DNA of 37,361 nt. Origin: Aquificota bacterium. GTDB lineage: Bacteria; Aquificota; Aquificia; Aquificales; Aquificaceae. The notes beneath the pieces were generated by a model that ran no database searches, was not told the DNA's origin, and saw only the letters and a program-made list of their open reading frames with translations. Below, piece by piece: positions 25,700 to 32,650 of the stretch (its first letter is position 1; every line of letters starts with the position of its first letter). The stretch is from the NCBI GenBank assembly GCA_030950545.1, contig JAUZRJ010000147.1, positions 1-37,361 on the forward strand. The letters are read 5' to 3'. The translations under genes and the position numbers were made by a program.

Positions 25700-25734
25700 T
25701 TAAAGACTTAAGGCGGTGAATCAGAAGTCTTTGA
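25700..25734. repeat. Inverted repeat, 10-bp arms with 15-nt loop
   Basis: TTAAAGACTT (25700-25709) and AAGTCTTTGA (25725-25734) are complementary with a single T:G mismatch. The element lies 20 bp upstream of the deoC start in the divergent region. It could be an operator for deoC. It could also be the stem of a weak terminator read on the plus strand, since a T15 run follows 7 nt later, but no plus-strand gene ends here. Confidence 0.45.
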
Positions 25735-25741
25735 TAGATCG

Positions 25742-25756
25742 TTTTTTTTTTTTTTT
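25742..25756 (+). repeat. Homopolymer of 15 T residues upstream of a small gene
   Basis: Fifteen consecutive T lie 29-44 bases before the start codon of the 106-residue protein at 25786, in otherwise balanced sequence. A TTGATA at 25731-25736 precedes it, and TTATAT at 25775-25780 follows. Tracts of this length vary easily by slippage and could alter promoter spacing. Confidence 0.8.
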
Positions 25757-25785
25757 GTAAAACCGAAGCGGGAGTTATATTTCAG

Positions 25786-26106
25786 GTGATGGATAGGGAC
25801 CTTGGCTCACTCCTGTCACGTCTGGAGAGGGTCAAGGCTATCCACTCTCTTCTTGTCCACACCTTGCTCAGCGGGTCAAGGGATGTTTACGTTGATGAGT
25901 GCGATCTTGATGACATACTCGCTGATCTGCTGAAGCTGGAGGCTGTCAGCATGGAAACAGCGGACCTGATCCTTTCGATCCACAGAGACTTTCACGAGTG
26001 TATAGCGGGATCCGACAACCCTGACCCGAAAAGGGTCCAGGTCCTGTATCTCAGATTGAACGAGCTCATAGACAGCCTTAAAAACTCCTTAGAGGATATA
26101 AATTAG
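25786..26106 (+). CDS. Small helical protein of unknown function
   Basis: This 106-residue acidic protein is predicted as a bundle of helices (LGSLLSRLERVKAIHSLLVH, DLDDILADLLKLEAV, VLYLRLNELIDSLKNSLED). It starts at GTG 25786 or the adjacent ATG 25789; the ribosome binding site is weak for both. It ends 5 bp before def, so both probably share a transcript. I recognise no family. Gene reality rests on length, adjacency and codon use. Confidence 0.65.
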   Translation: MMDRDLGSLLSRLERVKAIHSLLVHTLLSGSRDVYVDECDLDDILADLLKLEAVSMETADLILSIHRDFHECIAGSDNPDPKRVQVLYLRLNELIDSLKNSLEDIN

Positions 26107-26111
26107 TTTTT

Positions 26112-26630
26112 ATGGTCAGAGAGATAGTGACCTACCCCGCGGAGGTGCTGACCACACCCACCCAGACTGTTGACGTTGTGGACAGGGAGATCAGGGATCT
26201 CATAAATGACATGTTCGAGACGATGTACAGCGCGGAAGGTGTGGGTCTTGCAGCCAACCAGATAGGTGTTCCCCTTAAGGTTATGGTCATCGACACCACT
26301 CCGAAAGAGGACGCCCCGGATCTCAAGGTCGTCCTCATAAACCCCGAGATAGTCTCCGCGGAGGGGAAGGTGAAGTACAGGGAAGGATGCCTCTCCTTTC
26401 CAGGGCTTACGGTTGAGGTGGAGAGGGCTGAGAAGGTCCTGGTGAGGGCTCTGAACGAACACGGTGAGCAGGTTGATCTTGAGCTTGAAGGATTTCCCGC
26501 CATAGTCTTCCAGCACGAACTCGACCACCTTAACGGTATAACCTTTATAGACAGGCTGAAGGGGTGGAGAAGGAGGATGGCCCTCGAGAAATACAGAAAG
26601 CTCATCAGGGAGGCGAAGAGACAGCCATGA
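26112..26630 (+). CDS. def: Peptide deformylase
   Basis: This 172-residue metalloenzyme removes the formyl group from nascent proteins. All three family motifs are intact: GVGLAANQ (43-50), EGCLS (91-95, metal-binding cysteine) and QHELDH (134-139, two metal-binding histidines and the catalytic glutamate). Methionyl-tRNA formyltransferase, often adjacent, is absent; instead a radical SAM gene follows with ATGA overlap. Confidence 0.96.
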   Translation: MVREIVTYPAEVLTTPTQTVDVVDREIRDLINDMFETMYSAEGVGLAANQIGVPLKVMVIDTTPKEDAPDLKVVLINPEIVSAEGKVKYREGCLSFPGLTVEVERAEKVLVRALNEHGEQVDLELEGFPAIVFQHELDHLNGITFIDRLKGWRRRMALEKYRKLIREAKRQP

Positions 26631-27574
26631 AGGTGGAGACGAGGCCCTTTTACTCTCTGAAAGACTACTTCCTTGAGAGGTACGGAAGGAGGGTCCAGAA
26701 GGTCACCGTAGCCCTTCCCTTCACCTGCCCGAACAGGGACGGCACAAAGGCTGTCGGAGGTTGCACCTTCTGTTACGACGGGTCCAAGCCCACCCTGATC
26801 GATCCGAGGGTCCCTCTCAGGGACCAGATAAGGGAGGGGATGGAGAGGGCGAGAAGGAAGTACGGTGAGGACATATACTTTTTCGTATACTACCAGTCCT
26901 ACACGAACACGTACGCGGACCTTGAAACCCTGAAGAGGGTTTACGACACAGCCCTTGAGTTTGAGGGTGTGGTGGGCATAGACGTGGGTGCCAGACCCGA
27001 CTGTGCTCCGGAAGAGGTTCTTGACCTTCTGGCCTCCTATGCGGAGAGAGGTCTTGAAGTCTGGGTGGAATACGGCCTCCAGTCCGCCAACTTCGAGACC
27101 CTGAAGAGGATAAACAGAGCTCACGGGGTTTCGGACTTCGTGGACGCGGTCCTGAGGACCAAGAGGAGACCCCTCAAGGTCTGTGCCCATGTGATACTCG
27201 GGCTTCCCGGGGAGACGGAGGAGGACTTCCTGGAGACCGCGAAGCTGATAGCCTCCCTACCCGTTGACGGTGTCAAGATCCACCCCCTTCACGTGATAAG
27301 GGGAACCGCTATGGCGGAGCAGTTCAGAAGGGGTGAGTTTGGCCTTCTGACATTTGAGGAGTACGTGAGGGCCTGTGCGGACTTTATAGAGATAATACCC
27401 GAAAACGTTGTGGTTCACAGGGTAACGGGTGAAGTGGACGAGAGCCTGCTCATAGCTCCCGATTACTGCTCGCCCAGGATGAAGAACAGGGTCCTTACCG
27501 CGGTCGAGAGGGAGCTGAGAAAGAGGGGAACCCGTCAGGGGTCAAACAGGAGGGCCCTCAACAGAGGTCTGTGA
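26627..27574 (+). CDS. Radical SAM protein, YhcC/TIGR01212-like
   Basis: This 315-residue protein is started at ATG 26627 (MKVETRPFYSLKDYFLERYG), which overlaps the def stop; a longer frame from 26564 only re-reads def. It has the unusual cysteine spacing of this group, CPNRDGTKAVGGCTFC, where the first cysteine lies well before the CxxC-like pair. YGLQSANFETLKRINRAH and HVILGLPGETEEDF follow, as in the Elp3-related MiaB-like superfamily. The substrate of this family is not known to me. It is followed after 1 bp by argB. Confidence 0.88.
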   Translation: MKVETRPFYSLKDYFLERYGRRVQKVTVALPFTCPNRDGTKAVGGCTFCYDGSKPTLIDPRVPLRDQIREGMERARRKYGEDIYFFVYYQSYTNTYADLETLKRVYDTALEFEGVVGIDVGARPDCAPEEVLDLLASYAERGLEVWVEYGLQSANFETLKRINRAHGVSDFVDAVLRTKRRPLKVCAHVILGLPGETEEDFLETAKLIASLPVDGVKIHPLHVIRGTAMAEQFRRGEFGLLTFEEYVRACADFIEIIPENVVVHRVTGEVDESLLIAPDYCSPRMKNRVLTAVERELRKRGTRQGSNRRALNRGL

Positions 27575-27575
27575 T

Positions 27576-28475
27576 ATGAACCCTTCCATCGACAAGGCGA
27601 AGGTCCTTCAGGAGGCCCTGCCCTACATAAGGGAGTTCCACGGAAAGGTCTTCGTCGTAAAGATAGGCGGTTCTGTGATGATCGAGGAAAACCTCAGGGA
27701 GGCCTTCGCCAAGGACGTGGTCCTTCTAAGATACGTCGGGATAAACGTCGTGGTGGTCCACGGGGGTGGGCCTCAGATAAGCAGGGTGCTCGAGAGGTTC
27801 GGGATAAGGCCCAGGTTCCTGGCGGGTGTGAGGAAGACCGACGAGGAGACCATGCAGGTGGTCGAGATGGTCCTTTCGGGAGACATAAACAAGGATATAG
27901 TGGCTCTCATAAACAGGTTCAGCGGTGAGAACATATACGCGGTCGGGCTTTCTGGAAGGGACGGCAGGCTTCTGAAGGCGAGGAAGATAGATAAGAAGGT
28001 CTACTTCTCAAAGATAGGTTTGCCTCCGCCGGGGGAGGATGTCGGGCTCGTGGGTGAGGTTGAGGAGGTGAACACGGACCTTATAGTCTCACTGCTTGAA
28101 GGAGGCTACATACCCGTGATAGCGCCCGTGGGTGTGGGTGAAGAGGGTGAGGCTTACAACATAAACGCGGACTTCGTCGCATCCTCAATAGCTTCATCCC
28201 TGAAGGCGGAAAAGCTCATCTTTCTTACGGACACAGAAGGTGTGAAGGACCTTCGGGGAAGGCTGATACCTACCCTTACAGAGGAAAAAGCGAGAGAGCT
28301 GATAAAGGAAGGTGTCATAAGGGAGGGAATGGTGCCCAAGGTGGTGGCGGGCCTGGAGGCCCTCGAAGGCGGTGTCAGAAAGGTTCACATAGTGGACGGC
28401 AGGATCCCCCACTCGGTTCTGGTAGAGGTCTTCACCGAAGAGGGGATCGGGACCGAGATCCTTCAGCGGACCTGA
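27576..28475 (+). CDS. argB: Acetylglutamate kinase
   Basis: This 299-residue amino-acid kinase phosphorylates N-acetylglutamate in arginine synthesis. VVKIGGSVM and VVVHGGGPQIS form the phosphate-binding loops; NINADFVASSIASSLKAEKLIFLTDTEGV and EGMVPKVVAGLEAL are family hallmarks. An N-terminal helix of about 20 residues (NPSIDKAKVLQEALPYIREF) precedes the core, as in arginine-inhibited hexameric enzymes, so feedback control by arginine is likely. Its 3' end overlaps convergent tldD by 13 bp. Confidence 0.96.
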   Translation: MNPSIDKAKVLQEALPYIREFHGKVFVVKIGGSVMIEENLREAFAKDVVLLRYVGINVVVVHGGGPQISRVLERFGIRPRFLAGVRKTDEETMQVVEMVLSGDINKDIVALINRFSGENIYAVGLSGRDGRLLKARKIDKKVYFSKIGLPPPGEDVGLVGEVEEVNTDLIVSLLEGGYIPVIAPVGVGEEGEAYNINADFVASSIASSLKAEKLIFLTDTEGVKDLRGRLIPTLTEEKARELIKEGVIREGMVPKVVAGLEALEGGVRKVHIVDGRIPHSVLVEVFTEEGIGTEILQRT

Positions 28476-29863
28476 GAGCCTCCGAGGGTGAGCTGTCTTA
28501 TCCTGACCGTCGGCTGGGCGTCAGTAACGGGAACCCCCTGACCGTCCTTACCGCAGGTCCCTATAGCCCAGCCGAGATCGTTTCCCACCGCGTCTATGTC
28601 CTGGAGGGCTTTCGGGCCGTTCCCTATCAATGTGGCACCTCTTATTGGATAGGTTATCTCCCCGTTCTCTATCATGTAGCCTTCCATTATCTCGAAGACG
28701 AAGTCCCCCGTTACCGTGTTCACCTCACCCCCTCCCATCTTAACCACGTAGACACCCCTCTTCGTGTCCCTGATTATGTCCTCTGGGTTGTCTTTCCCTT
28801 TCTCTATGAAGGTGTTGGTCATCCTGACTATGGGAACGTGGGCGTAGCTCTGGCGTCTTCCGTTTCCTGTTGACTCCCTCCCCTCCTTCATGGCCCTCAA
28901 CCTGTCGTACATGTAACCCACAAGGTAACCTTTCTCTATGAGTACTTTCCTCTGGGCGGGAACACCTTCGTCGTCCACGGTGAAGGACCCGTTCCTGTCG
29001 GGGAGGGTGGCGTCGTCCACAACGGTCACAAGATCACTTGCCACCTTACGTCCCAGCTTCCCCGAGTAAACGGAGAGACCCTTCTGGACCAGATCAGCCT
29101 CGAGTCCGTGACCCACCGCTTCGTGGATCATGGTCCCTCCCGCTTGAGAGGAGAGGACAACCGTGAAGGTTCCCGCGGGAGCCGGTTTGGCGGAGAGCAT
29201 AAGTATAGCCCTCTCCGCAGCCCTCTGGGCGACGACTTCAGGAGGGACCTCATCGAATATCTCGAACCCCTTCCTTCCCCCTATGGACTCGTACCCCTTC
29301 TGGAGGGTGTGTCCGTCGCTCGCAACCACCTCGACGTAGAAGACTATCCTCTTCTGGACGTCCTCCGCCATCTCCCCGAGTGTGTTTACGATGAGGATCT
29401 CCCTCGTCCTGTCCATGAGGACGGAGAGGACCTGTTTTATCCTGTCACCGTAGCTTCTCGCCTTCTCGTCCGCCCTTTTCAGGATCTCCGCCCTGAACCT
29501 GAGGTCCACCGCGTCCGGGTCCACAACCACAGGTGTCCAGCCCTCCAGGTATCTCTTTCCGACCGCAACAGGACCGTAACCCTCACCCCTTGCGAGGGTC
29601 TTCGCTATATGCATGAGGTTTTCAAAGGTGGGATCGTTTGTGTACCCGTAGTACGTCCTGCCGTTCTTCAAGAGCCTTATACCCACTCCCTCATCGTGTC
29701 CGTGGAGGATCCTGTCGATCTTCCTGTCCTCCAGCTCCATCCTGGTCGTCCTGGACCTCTCGTAGAAGATCTCTCCGTACTCACCGCCCTGGGACATGAG
29801 GTTGGACAGTATAGCTCCCGCCTTGTCCTTTATCATCTCCTTCACGTCTGACATGGCTTCCAC
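28463..29863 (-). CDS. tldD: TldD, metalloprotease subunit
   Basis: This 466-residue protein is the catalytic subunit of the TldD/TldE protease that trims peptides and modified precursors. HEAVGH (247-252) forms the HExxxH zinc site inside MIHEAVGHGLEADLVQKG. The start GTG 29863 is preferred over ATG 29854 because a perfect AGGAGG lies 6 nt upstream of the GTG. Its partner TldE (PmbA) is not in the window. It lies 13 bp after the DUF4911-like gene and converges on argB. Confidence 0.94.
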   Translation of the reverse strand: MEAMSDVKEMIKDKAGAILSNLMSQGGEYGEIFYERSRTTRMELEDRKIDRILHGHDEGVGIRLLKNGRTYYGYTNDPTFENLMHIAKTLARGEGYGPVAVGKRYLEGWTPVVVDPDAVDLRFRAEILKRADEKARSYGDRIKQVLSVLMDRTREILIVNTLGEMAEDVQKRIVFYVEVVASDGHTLQKGYESIGGRKGFEIFDEVPPEVVAQRAAERAILMLSAKPAPAGTFTVVLSSQAGGTMIHEAVGHGLEADLVQKGLSVYSGKLGRKVASDLVTVVDDATLPDRNGSFTVDDEGVPAQRKVLIEKGYLVGYMYDRLRAMKEGRESTGNGRRQSYAHVPIVRMTNTFIEKGKDNPEDIIRDTKRGVYVVKMGGGEVNTVTGDFVFEIMEGYMIENGEITYPIRGATLIGNGPKALQDIDAVGNDLGWAIGTCGKDGQGVPVTDAQPTVRIRQLTLGGSQVR

Positions 29864-29876
29864 CTGTGACCTCCTT

Positions 29877-30134
29877 TTAAAAGTTTAGGTCCTCCTCATC
29901 CGACTCTCCTATGATCTCGAGACCCCTGATGTGCTTTTTCATCCCCTCAAGTACGCTGATCAGCTCCGCGAACCTGTCAGGTGAGGCTATCAGGTCCACA
30001 AGGCCTTCACCTCTTCCCCTCGTTCTGGCGAGGGCTATCCTGCCCGCACCGTCCAGAAGGGCGTTCAGCAGTCCCACCTCACTGACGGGAACCTTTACGG
30101 TCAGTATCCTCGCCTTTACTCCCTTTTCTCTCAT
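29877..30134 (-). CDS. Small DUF4911-like protein
   Basis: This 85-residue protein follows an alpha/beta pattern (KARILTVKVPVSEVGLLNALLDGAG, then GLVDLIASPDRFAELISVLEGM) resembling the short DUF4911 proteins found next to dnaX or tldD in deep-branching bacteria. The resemblance is from memory and moderate. The start ATG lies inside the shifted-frame 3' extension of dnaX, so initiation may be coupled to translation of that frame. Function unknown. Confidence 0.72.
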   Translation of the reverse strand: MREKGVKARILTVKVPVSEVGLLNALLDGAGRIALARTRGRGEGLVDLIASPDRFAELISVLEGMKKHIRGLEIIGESDEEDLNF

Positions 30135-30215
30135 ACCTTACCAGCTTGGCGTTAAAGACCTCCATCACCTTCAGAACAGACTGGTCGTATCCTTCCCCGG
30201 AGGGGGTTTTTTTTT
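30079..30215 (-). other. dnaX: A9 slippery run and shifted-frame 3' extension of dnaX
   Basis: On the minus strand nine A residues (30215-30207) are followed at once by CCCCCTCCGGGG, able to form a 4-bp GC hairpin. One extra A, or a -1 ribosomal shift, opens a 42-codon extension ending at 30079, raising the product from 450 to about 481 residues. Thermus thermophilus dnaX is known to use an A9 run for transcriptional slippage, there to make the shorter form. A homopolymer error in the sequence is the main alternative. Confidence 0.6.
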
Positions 30216-31523
30216 AAGCACCCTGAACTCTACCTCGGGAACGGACCTTGCCACCCTTTCAAGCTCTTCCCTGACGGTCCTGTAGGTGTCCTCCTCTATC
30301 TCGTAAACGGTCTTCCCGTTCTCTATCCTCTTCTGGGCGGACTCTATCGCCTTACGGGCGATGGGTGAGACAAGAGCTTTTATCCTCTCCTCGGGGTCTT
30401 CCCGGACCTCCCCGGTCTTTGGACCTGTCTCAAGTATTCTGGAGATCGGAACTATCTCCTTCACTATCAGGGTTTTCACGACCGCCAGTTCGTAAGCCCT
30501 AAGAGGCGGTCTCGCCCTTGCCTCAAGCTTTCCTCTCGTTATGACGTTTTCGATGTACAGGAGAGCTTCCAGGGGGTACCCTTCAAACTCTGAGTAGACC
30601 TCGGGTTCATCGAGGACCCTTCCGGGTTCCCTAAGGCTCTTGAAGAGCACCGCGTTTCTGACCTCCTCCTCAAGGACCTCCCAGAACTTGTTCAGGTTGT
30701 AGCCTCTGTTGTAGAGGTCTCTCAGGAAGCGGACCGCCTCGTCCACTTCTGATTCCAGAAGGAGCTTCATGAACTCCCTCACCTTTGACCTGCTTATTAT
30801 CCCGAGGAACTCCTCCACGACCTCCTCGGTAACCCTGTCACCCCCCGCGAGGCTCGCCTGGTCAAGGAGGGACGCAGCGTCCCTCATACACCCCTCCGAG
30901 GCGGACGCTATCATCCTTAAAGCCTCTTCCGTGAACTCTATGTTTTCCTTACCGCATATCATCTTAAGGTACTCCACTATCTTCTCTTCACTTATCCTGC
31001 TGAACATTATCCTCTGACATCTGGAGAGTATGGTGGGGATTATCTTCTCGTACTCGGTCGTGCAGAGTATAAAAACCGTTCTCGGGGGCGGTTCTTCGAG
31101 GGTCTTGAGGAGGGCGTTAAAGGCCTCCTTAGTGAGCATGTGGGCCTCGTCGATTATGTAAACCTTGGTCTTACCCTTAATGGGTGTGTAGCTGACCGCC
31201 TCCTTGAGGGCCCTTATGTCGTCTATACCTCTGTTGGAGGCTGCGTCCATCTCAACGAGGTCCGGAAAGGAACCCCTTTCGATCTCCCTGCAGTTCTCAC
31301 ACTCACCGCAGGGCTCACCGTCCGCAGGGTTGAGGCAGTTCAGGGCTTTGGCGAGGATCCTGGCGAGGGTCGTTTTGCCCACACCTCTCGGACCCGCAAA
31401 TAGGTAGGCGTGGGACACCCTGTCTTCCTTTACCGCGTTCTTCAGGACCCTTACGGGGACCTCCTGACCCACAACCTCCCTGAAGAACCTCGGCCTGTAC
31501 TTTCTCGCGAAAGGTATGTACAT
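30171..31523 (-). CDS. dnaX: DNA polymerase III subunit gamma/tau
   Basis: This 450-residue zero-frame product is the clamp-loader ATPase. Walker A is GPRGVGKTT (44-52), the zinc module uses C63, C72, C75 and C78, Walker B is VYIIDEAHML, and the SRC sensor region LSRCQRIMF follows. Domain III runs to about residue 350, with a shorter linker after it. Near the end an A9 run encodes KKK (437-439), and the zero frame stops 11 codons later. The alternative frame continues 42 codons to TGA 30081-30079 and includes SVLKVMEVFNAKLVRYE, which looks like a normal DnaX C-terminus. The ATG has no Shine-Dalgarno sequence and lies 11 nt after the SRP RNA. Confidence 0.93.
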   Translation of the reverse strand: MYIPFARKYRPRFFREVVGQEVPVRVLKNAVKEDRVSHAYLFAGPRGVGKTTLARILAKALNCLNPADGEPCGECENCREIERGSFPDLVEMDAASNRGIDDIRALKEAVSYTPIKGKTKVYIIDEAHMLTKEAFNALLKTLEEPPPRTVFILCTTEYEKIIPTILSRCQRIMFSRISEEKIVEYLKMICGKENIEFTEEALRMIASASEGCMRDAASLLDQASLAGGDRVTEEVVEEFLGIISRSKVREFMKLLLESEVDEAVRFLRDLYNRGYNLNKFWEVLEEEVRNAVLFKSLREPGRVLDEPEVYSEFEGYPLEALLYIENVITRGKLEARARPPLRAYELAVVKTLIVKEIVPISRILETGPKTGEVREDPEERIKALVSPIARKAIESAQKRIENGKTVYEIEEDTYRTVREELERVARSVPEVEFRVLKKKPPPGKDTTSLF

Positions 31524-31534
31524 GACTACATTTT

Positions 31535-31610
31535 ACCCCGCACCCGGGACGGCGGGCTTACCCTTGCTCCCTTTCGGGCCTGGGGGGTTCACCCTGTCCC
31601 GTTGCGGGGC
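31535..31610 (-). ncRNA. ffs: Small signal recognition particle RNA (4.5S type)
   Basis: The minus strand from 31610 to 31535 folds into one long hairpin. Ends CCCCGCA and UGCGGGG pair, then ACGGGAC with GUCCCG(G). The apical part holds the Ffh-binding core: CCCAGG-CCC-GAAA-GGG-AGCAAGGG, that is, the AGG / AGCA internal loop flanked by GGUGAACCC and GGGUAAGCC, as in other bacterial SRP RNAs. The tetraloop is GAAA, another GNRA loop, where E. coli has GGAA. Length is about 76 nt, the short Alu-less type. Ends are approximate. It lies between a DUF2892 gene and dnaX; the dnaX start follows after 11 nt. Confidence 0.88.
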
Positions 31611-31616
31611 TTCTTA

Positions 31617-31624
31617 TTAATATA
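31617..31624 (-). promoter_or_regulatory. Probable -10 element for the SRP RNA
   Basis: On the minus strand TATATTAA (31624-31617) lies about 7-8 nt before the SRP RNA 5' end, the expected distance for a -10 box. The -35 would be near 31647-31642 (GTGAAG), a weak match inside the end of the DUF2892 gene. The RNA may also be processed from the upstream transcript. Confidence 0.4.
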
Positions 31625-31626
31625 CC

Positions 31627-31833
31627 TCAGCATGGACACTCCTTCACGCCCAGACGTCTGTAAAGGGATACGACAGGACACCAGTTGGTAAAGGCTGACT
31701 GGATCTGATTCAGGGCCATAAAGACTATGAAGGCTTTCCAGAACCAGTGCACATCAGCTTTCAGTATGCCAGCGAAGAAAACGACAAGGAGCACGGACCC
31801 GGAGGTTAACCTTAAGAGTCTATCCATACTCAT
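31627..31833 (-). CDS. DUF2892 (YgaP-like) small membrane protein
   Basis: This 68-residue protein has two hydrophobic segments (SGSVLLVVFFAGIL and FWKAFIVFMALNQIQSAF) and the family's MDRLLRL start and QSAFTNWCPV motif with a conserved cysteine, then a CPC tail. DUF2892 domains often accompany rhodanese or other sulfur-handling proteins, but none is adjacent. A perfect AGGAGGT ribosome binding site precedes ATG 31833. It may be controlled by the 14-bp palindrome upstream. Confidence 0.85.
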   Translation of the reverse strand: MSMDRLLRLTSGSVLLVVFFAGILKADVHWFWKAFIVFMALNQIQSAFTNWCPVVSLYRRLGVKECPC

Positions 31834-31855
31834 GACCCTTACCTCCTTAAGAACT

Positions 31856-31869
31856 TTAGAATATTCTAA
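31856..31869. promoter_or_regulatory. Perfect 14-bp palindrome, candidate operator
   Basis: TTAGAATATTCTAA is a perfect palindrome located 23 bp upstream of the DUF2892 start, in the divergent region. It overlaps the proposed minus-strand -10 (TAGAAT, 31868-31863), a position where a bound repressor would block transcription. The regulator is not identified. Confidence 0.5.
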
Positions 31870-31912
31870 TATACTTAATTAAATTTGCAAGTTCCGTGCG
31901 GAAAGCTATATT
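31863..31912. promoter_or_regulatory. Divergent promoters sharing one palindromic -35 box
   Basis: TTGCAA at 31885-31890 reads the same on both strands. On the plus strand it is 16 bp from TATATT (31907-31912), giving a promoter for yceD-rpmF-plsX-fabH with a leader of about 30 nt. On the minus strand it is 16 bp from TAGAAT (31868-31863), a promoter for the DUF2892 gene. The two cannot easily be used at once if both need the same -35. Confidence 0.55.
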
Positions 31913-31947
31913 TATTTCAGGTAGAAAAAATCCCAAGGAAGAGGGCC

Positions 31948-32478
31948 ATGATAGTTCTGAACCTCAAGGAGATCTTTGAGAGGGAAACGCGTTTTGAGGG
32001 CAGGTACTCCCTCTCACCTCAGGACATAAAGTTCCCTCCGGACATAGGTGAGATAAAGGAACCCGTGGAGGTCTATGTGGAGATAACGAGGGACGACAGG
32101 GGATACAACGTTCACCTTGACATCAAGGGTAAGGTTGAGCTCGAATGTAGCAGATGCCTTGAGGTCTTCGAGAAGGACCTTTCCCAGACCAAGAACAAGC
32201 ACATAGAGCGCTATCCTGTCGAGGAGACGATTCATCTGTCTCCGGAAGACCTGGATGTTTCCTTCATGGAGGAGCCTGATCTCATAAGTCTGGAAGACCT
32301 CGTGAGGGAGGAGCTTATACTGGAGATACCCATGAAGCCCCTCTGCAGGCCCGACTGCCCCGGAATAGACTCACCTCACCTCCTGTTCGGAGACCTGGAG
32401 GACAGGCGCGAGGATCCGAGATTTGCTATACTAAAGAACCTGCTGAGGGACCCGGAGGTGAAGGATGGCAGCACCTAA
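31948..32478 (+). CDS. yceD: YceD/DUF177 protein linked to L32 and ribosomal RNA
   Basis: This 176-residue protein is the usual companion of rpmF. The start is set at ATG 31948 (MIVLNLKEIFER), with AAGGAAGAGG upstream; a longer frame from 31885 would begin inside the promoter. DUF177 features are the CSRCLEVF centre, the acidic DLISLEDLVREELILEIPMKPLC segment and CRPDCPG. The four cysteines may bind zinc. The protein is linked to 23S rRNA accumulation in plants and bacteria. It overlaps rpmF by 14 bp. Confidence 0.9.
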   Translation: MIVLNLKEIFERETRFEGRYSLSPQDIKFPPDIGEIKEPVEVYVEITRDDRGYNVHLDIKGKVELECSRCLEVFEKDLSQTKNKHIERYPVEETIHLSPEDLDVSFMEEPDLISLEDLVREELILEIPMKPLCRPDCPGIDSPHLLFGDLEDRREDPRFAILKNLLRDPEVKDGST

Positions 32479-32650
32479 GGCGAGGACTTCCAAGTGGAGG
32501 AGGGACAGAAGAAGGGCCCAGAACTTTTTCGGTAAGTTCAGGATACCATCCCTTTCCGAGTGTCCCAACTGCGGTGAGAAGATAATACCCCACAGGGTCT
32601 GTCCTTACTGCGGGTACTACAAGGGAAGGGAAGTGGTAAGCGTGGACTGA
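32465..32650 (+). CDS. rpmF: Ribosomal protein L32
   Basis: This 61-residue basic protein begins MAAPKARTSKWRRDRRRA, the L32 signature, and has a zinc ribbon CPNC (33-36) / CPYC (46-49) with GYYKGREVV at the end. It is the zinc-binding (C+) form of L32. It overlaps yceD by 14 bp and shares a base with the plsX start. Confidence 0.96.
   Translation: MAAPKARTSKWRRDRRRAQNFFGKFRIPSLSECPNCGEKIIPHRVCPYCGYYKGREVVSVD

Noticed and set aside
26132-27190. Open frame of 352 codons on the minus strand across def and the radical SAM gene
   Set aside because: Antisense shadow of two genes with complete catalytic motifs.
31885-31947. Upstream start for yceD
   Set aside because: The extension begins inside the likely promoter (TTGCAA...TATATT); the ATG at 31948 has a good ribosome binding site and matches the family start.
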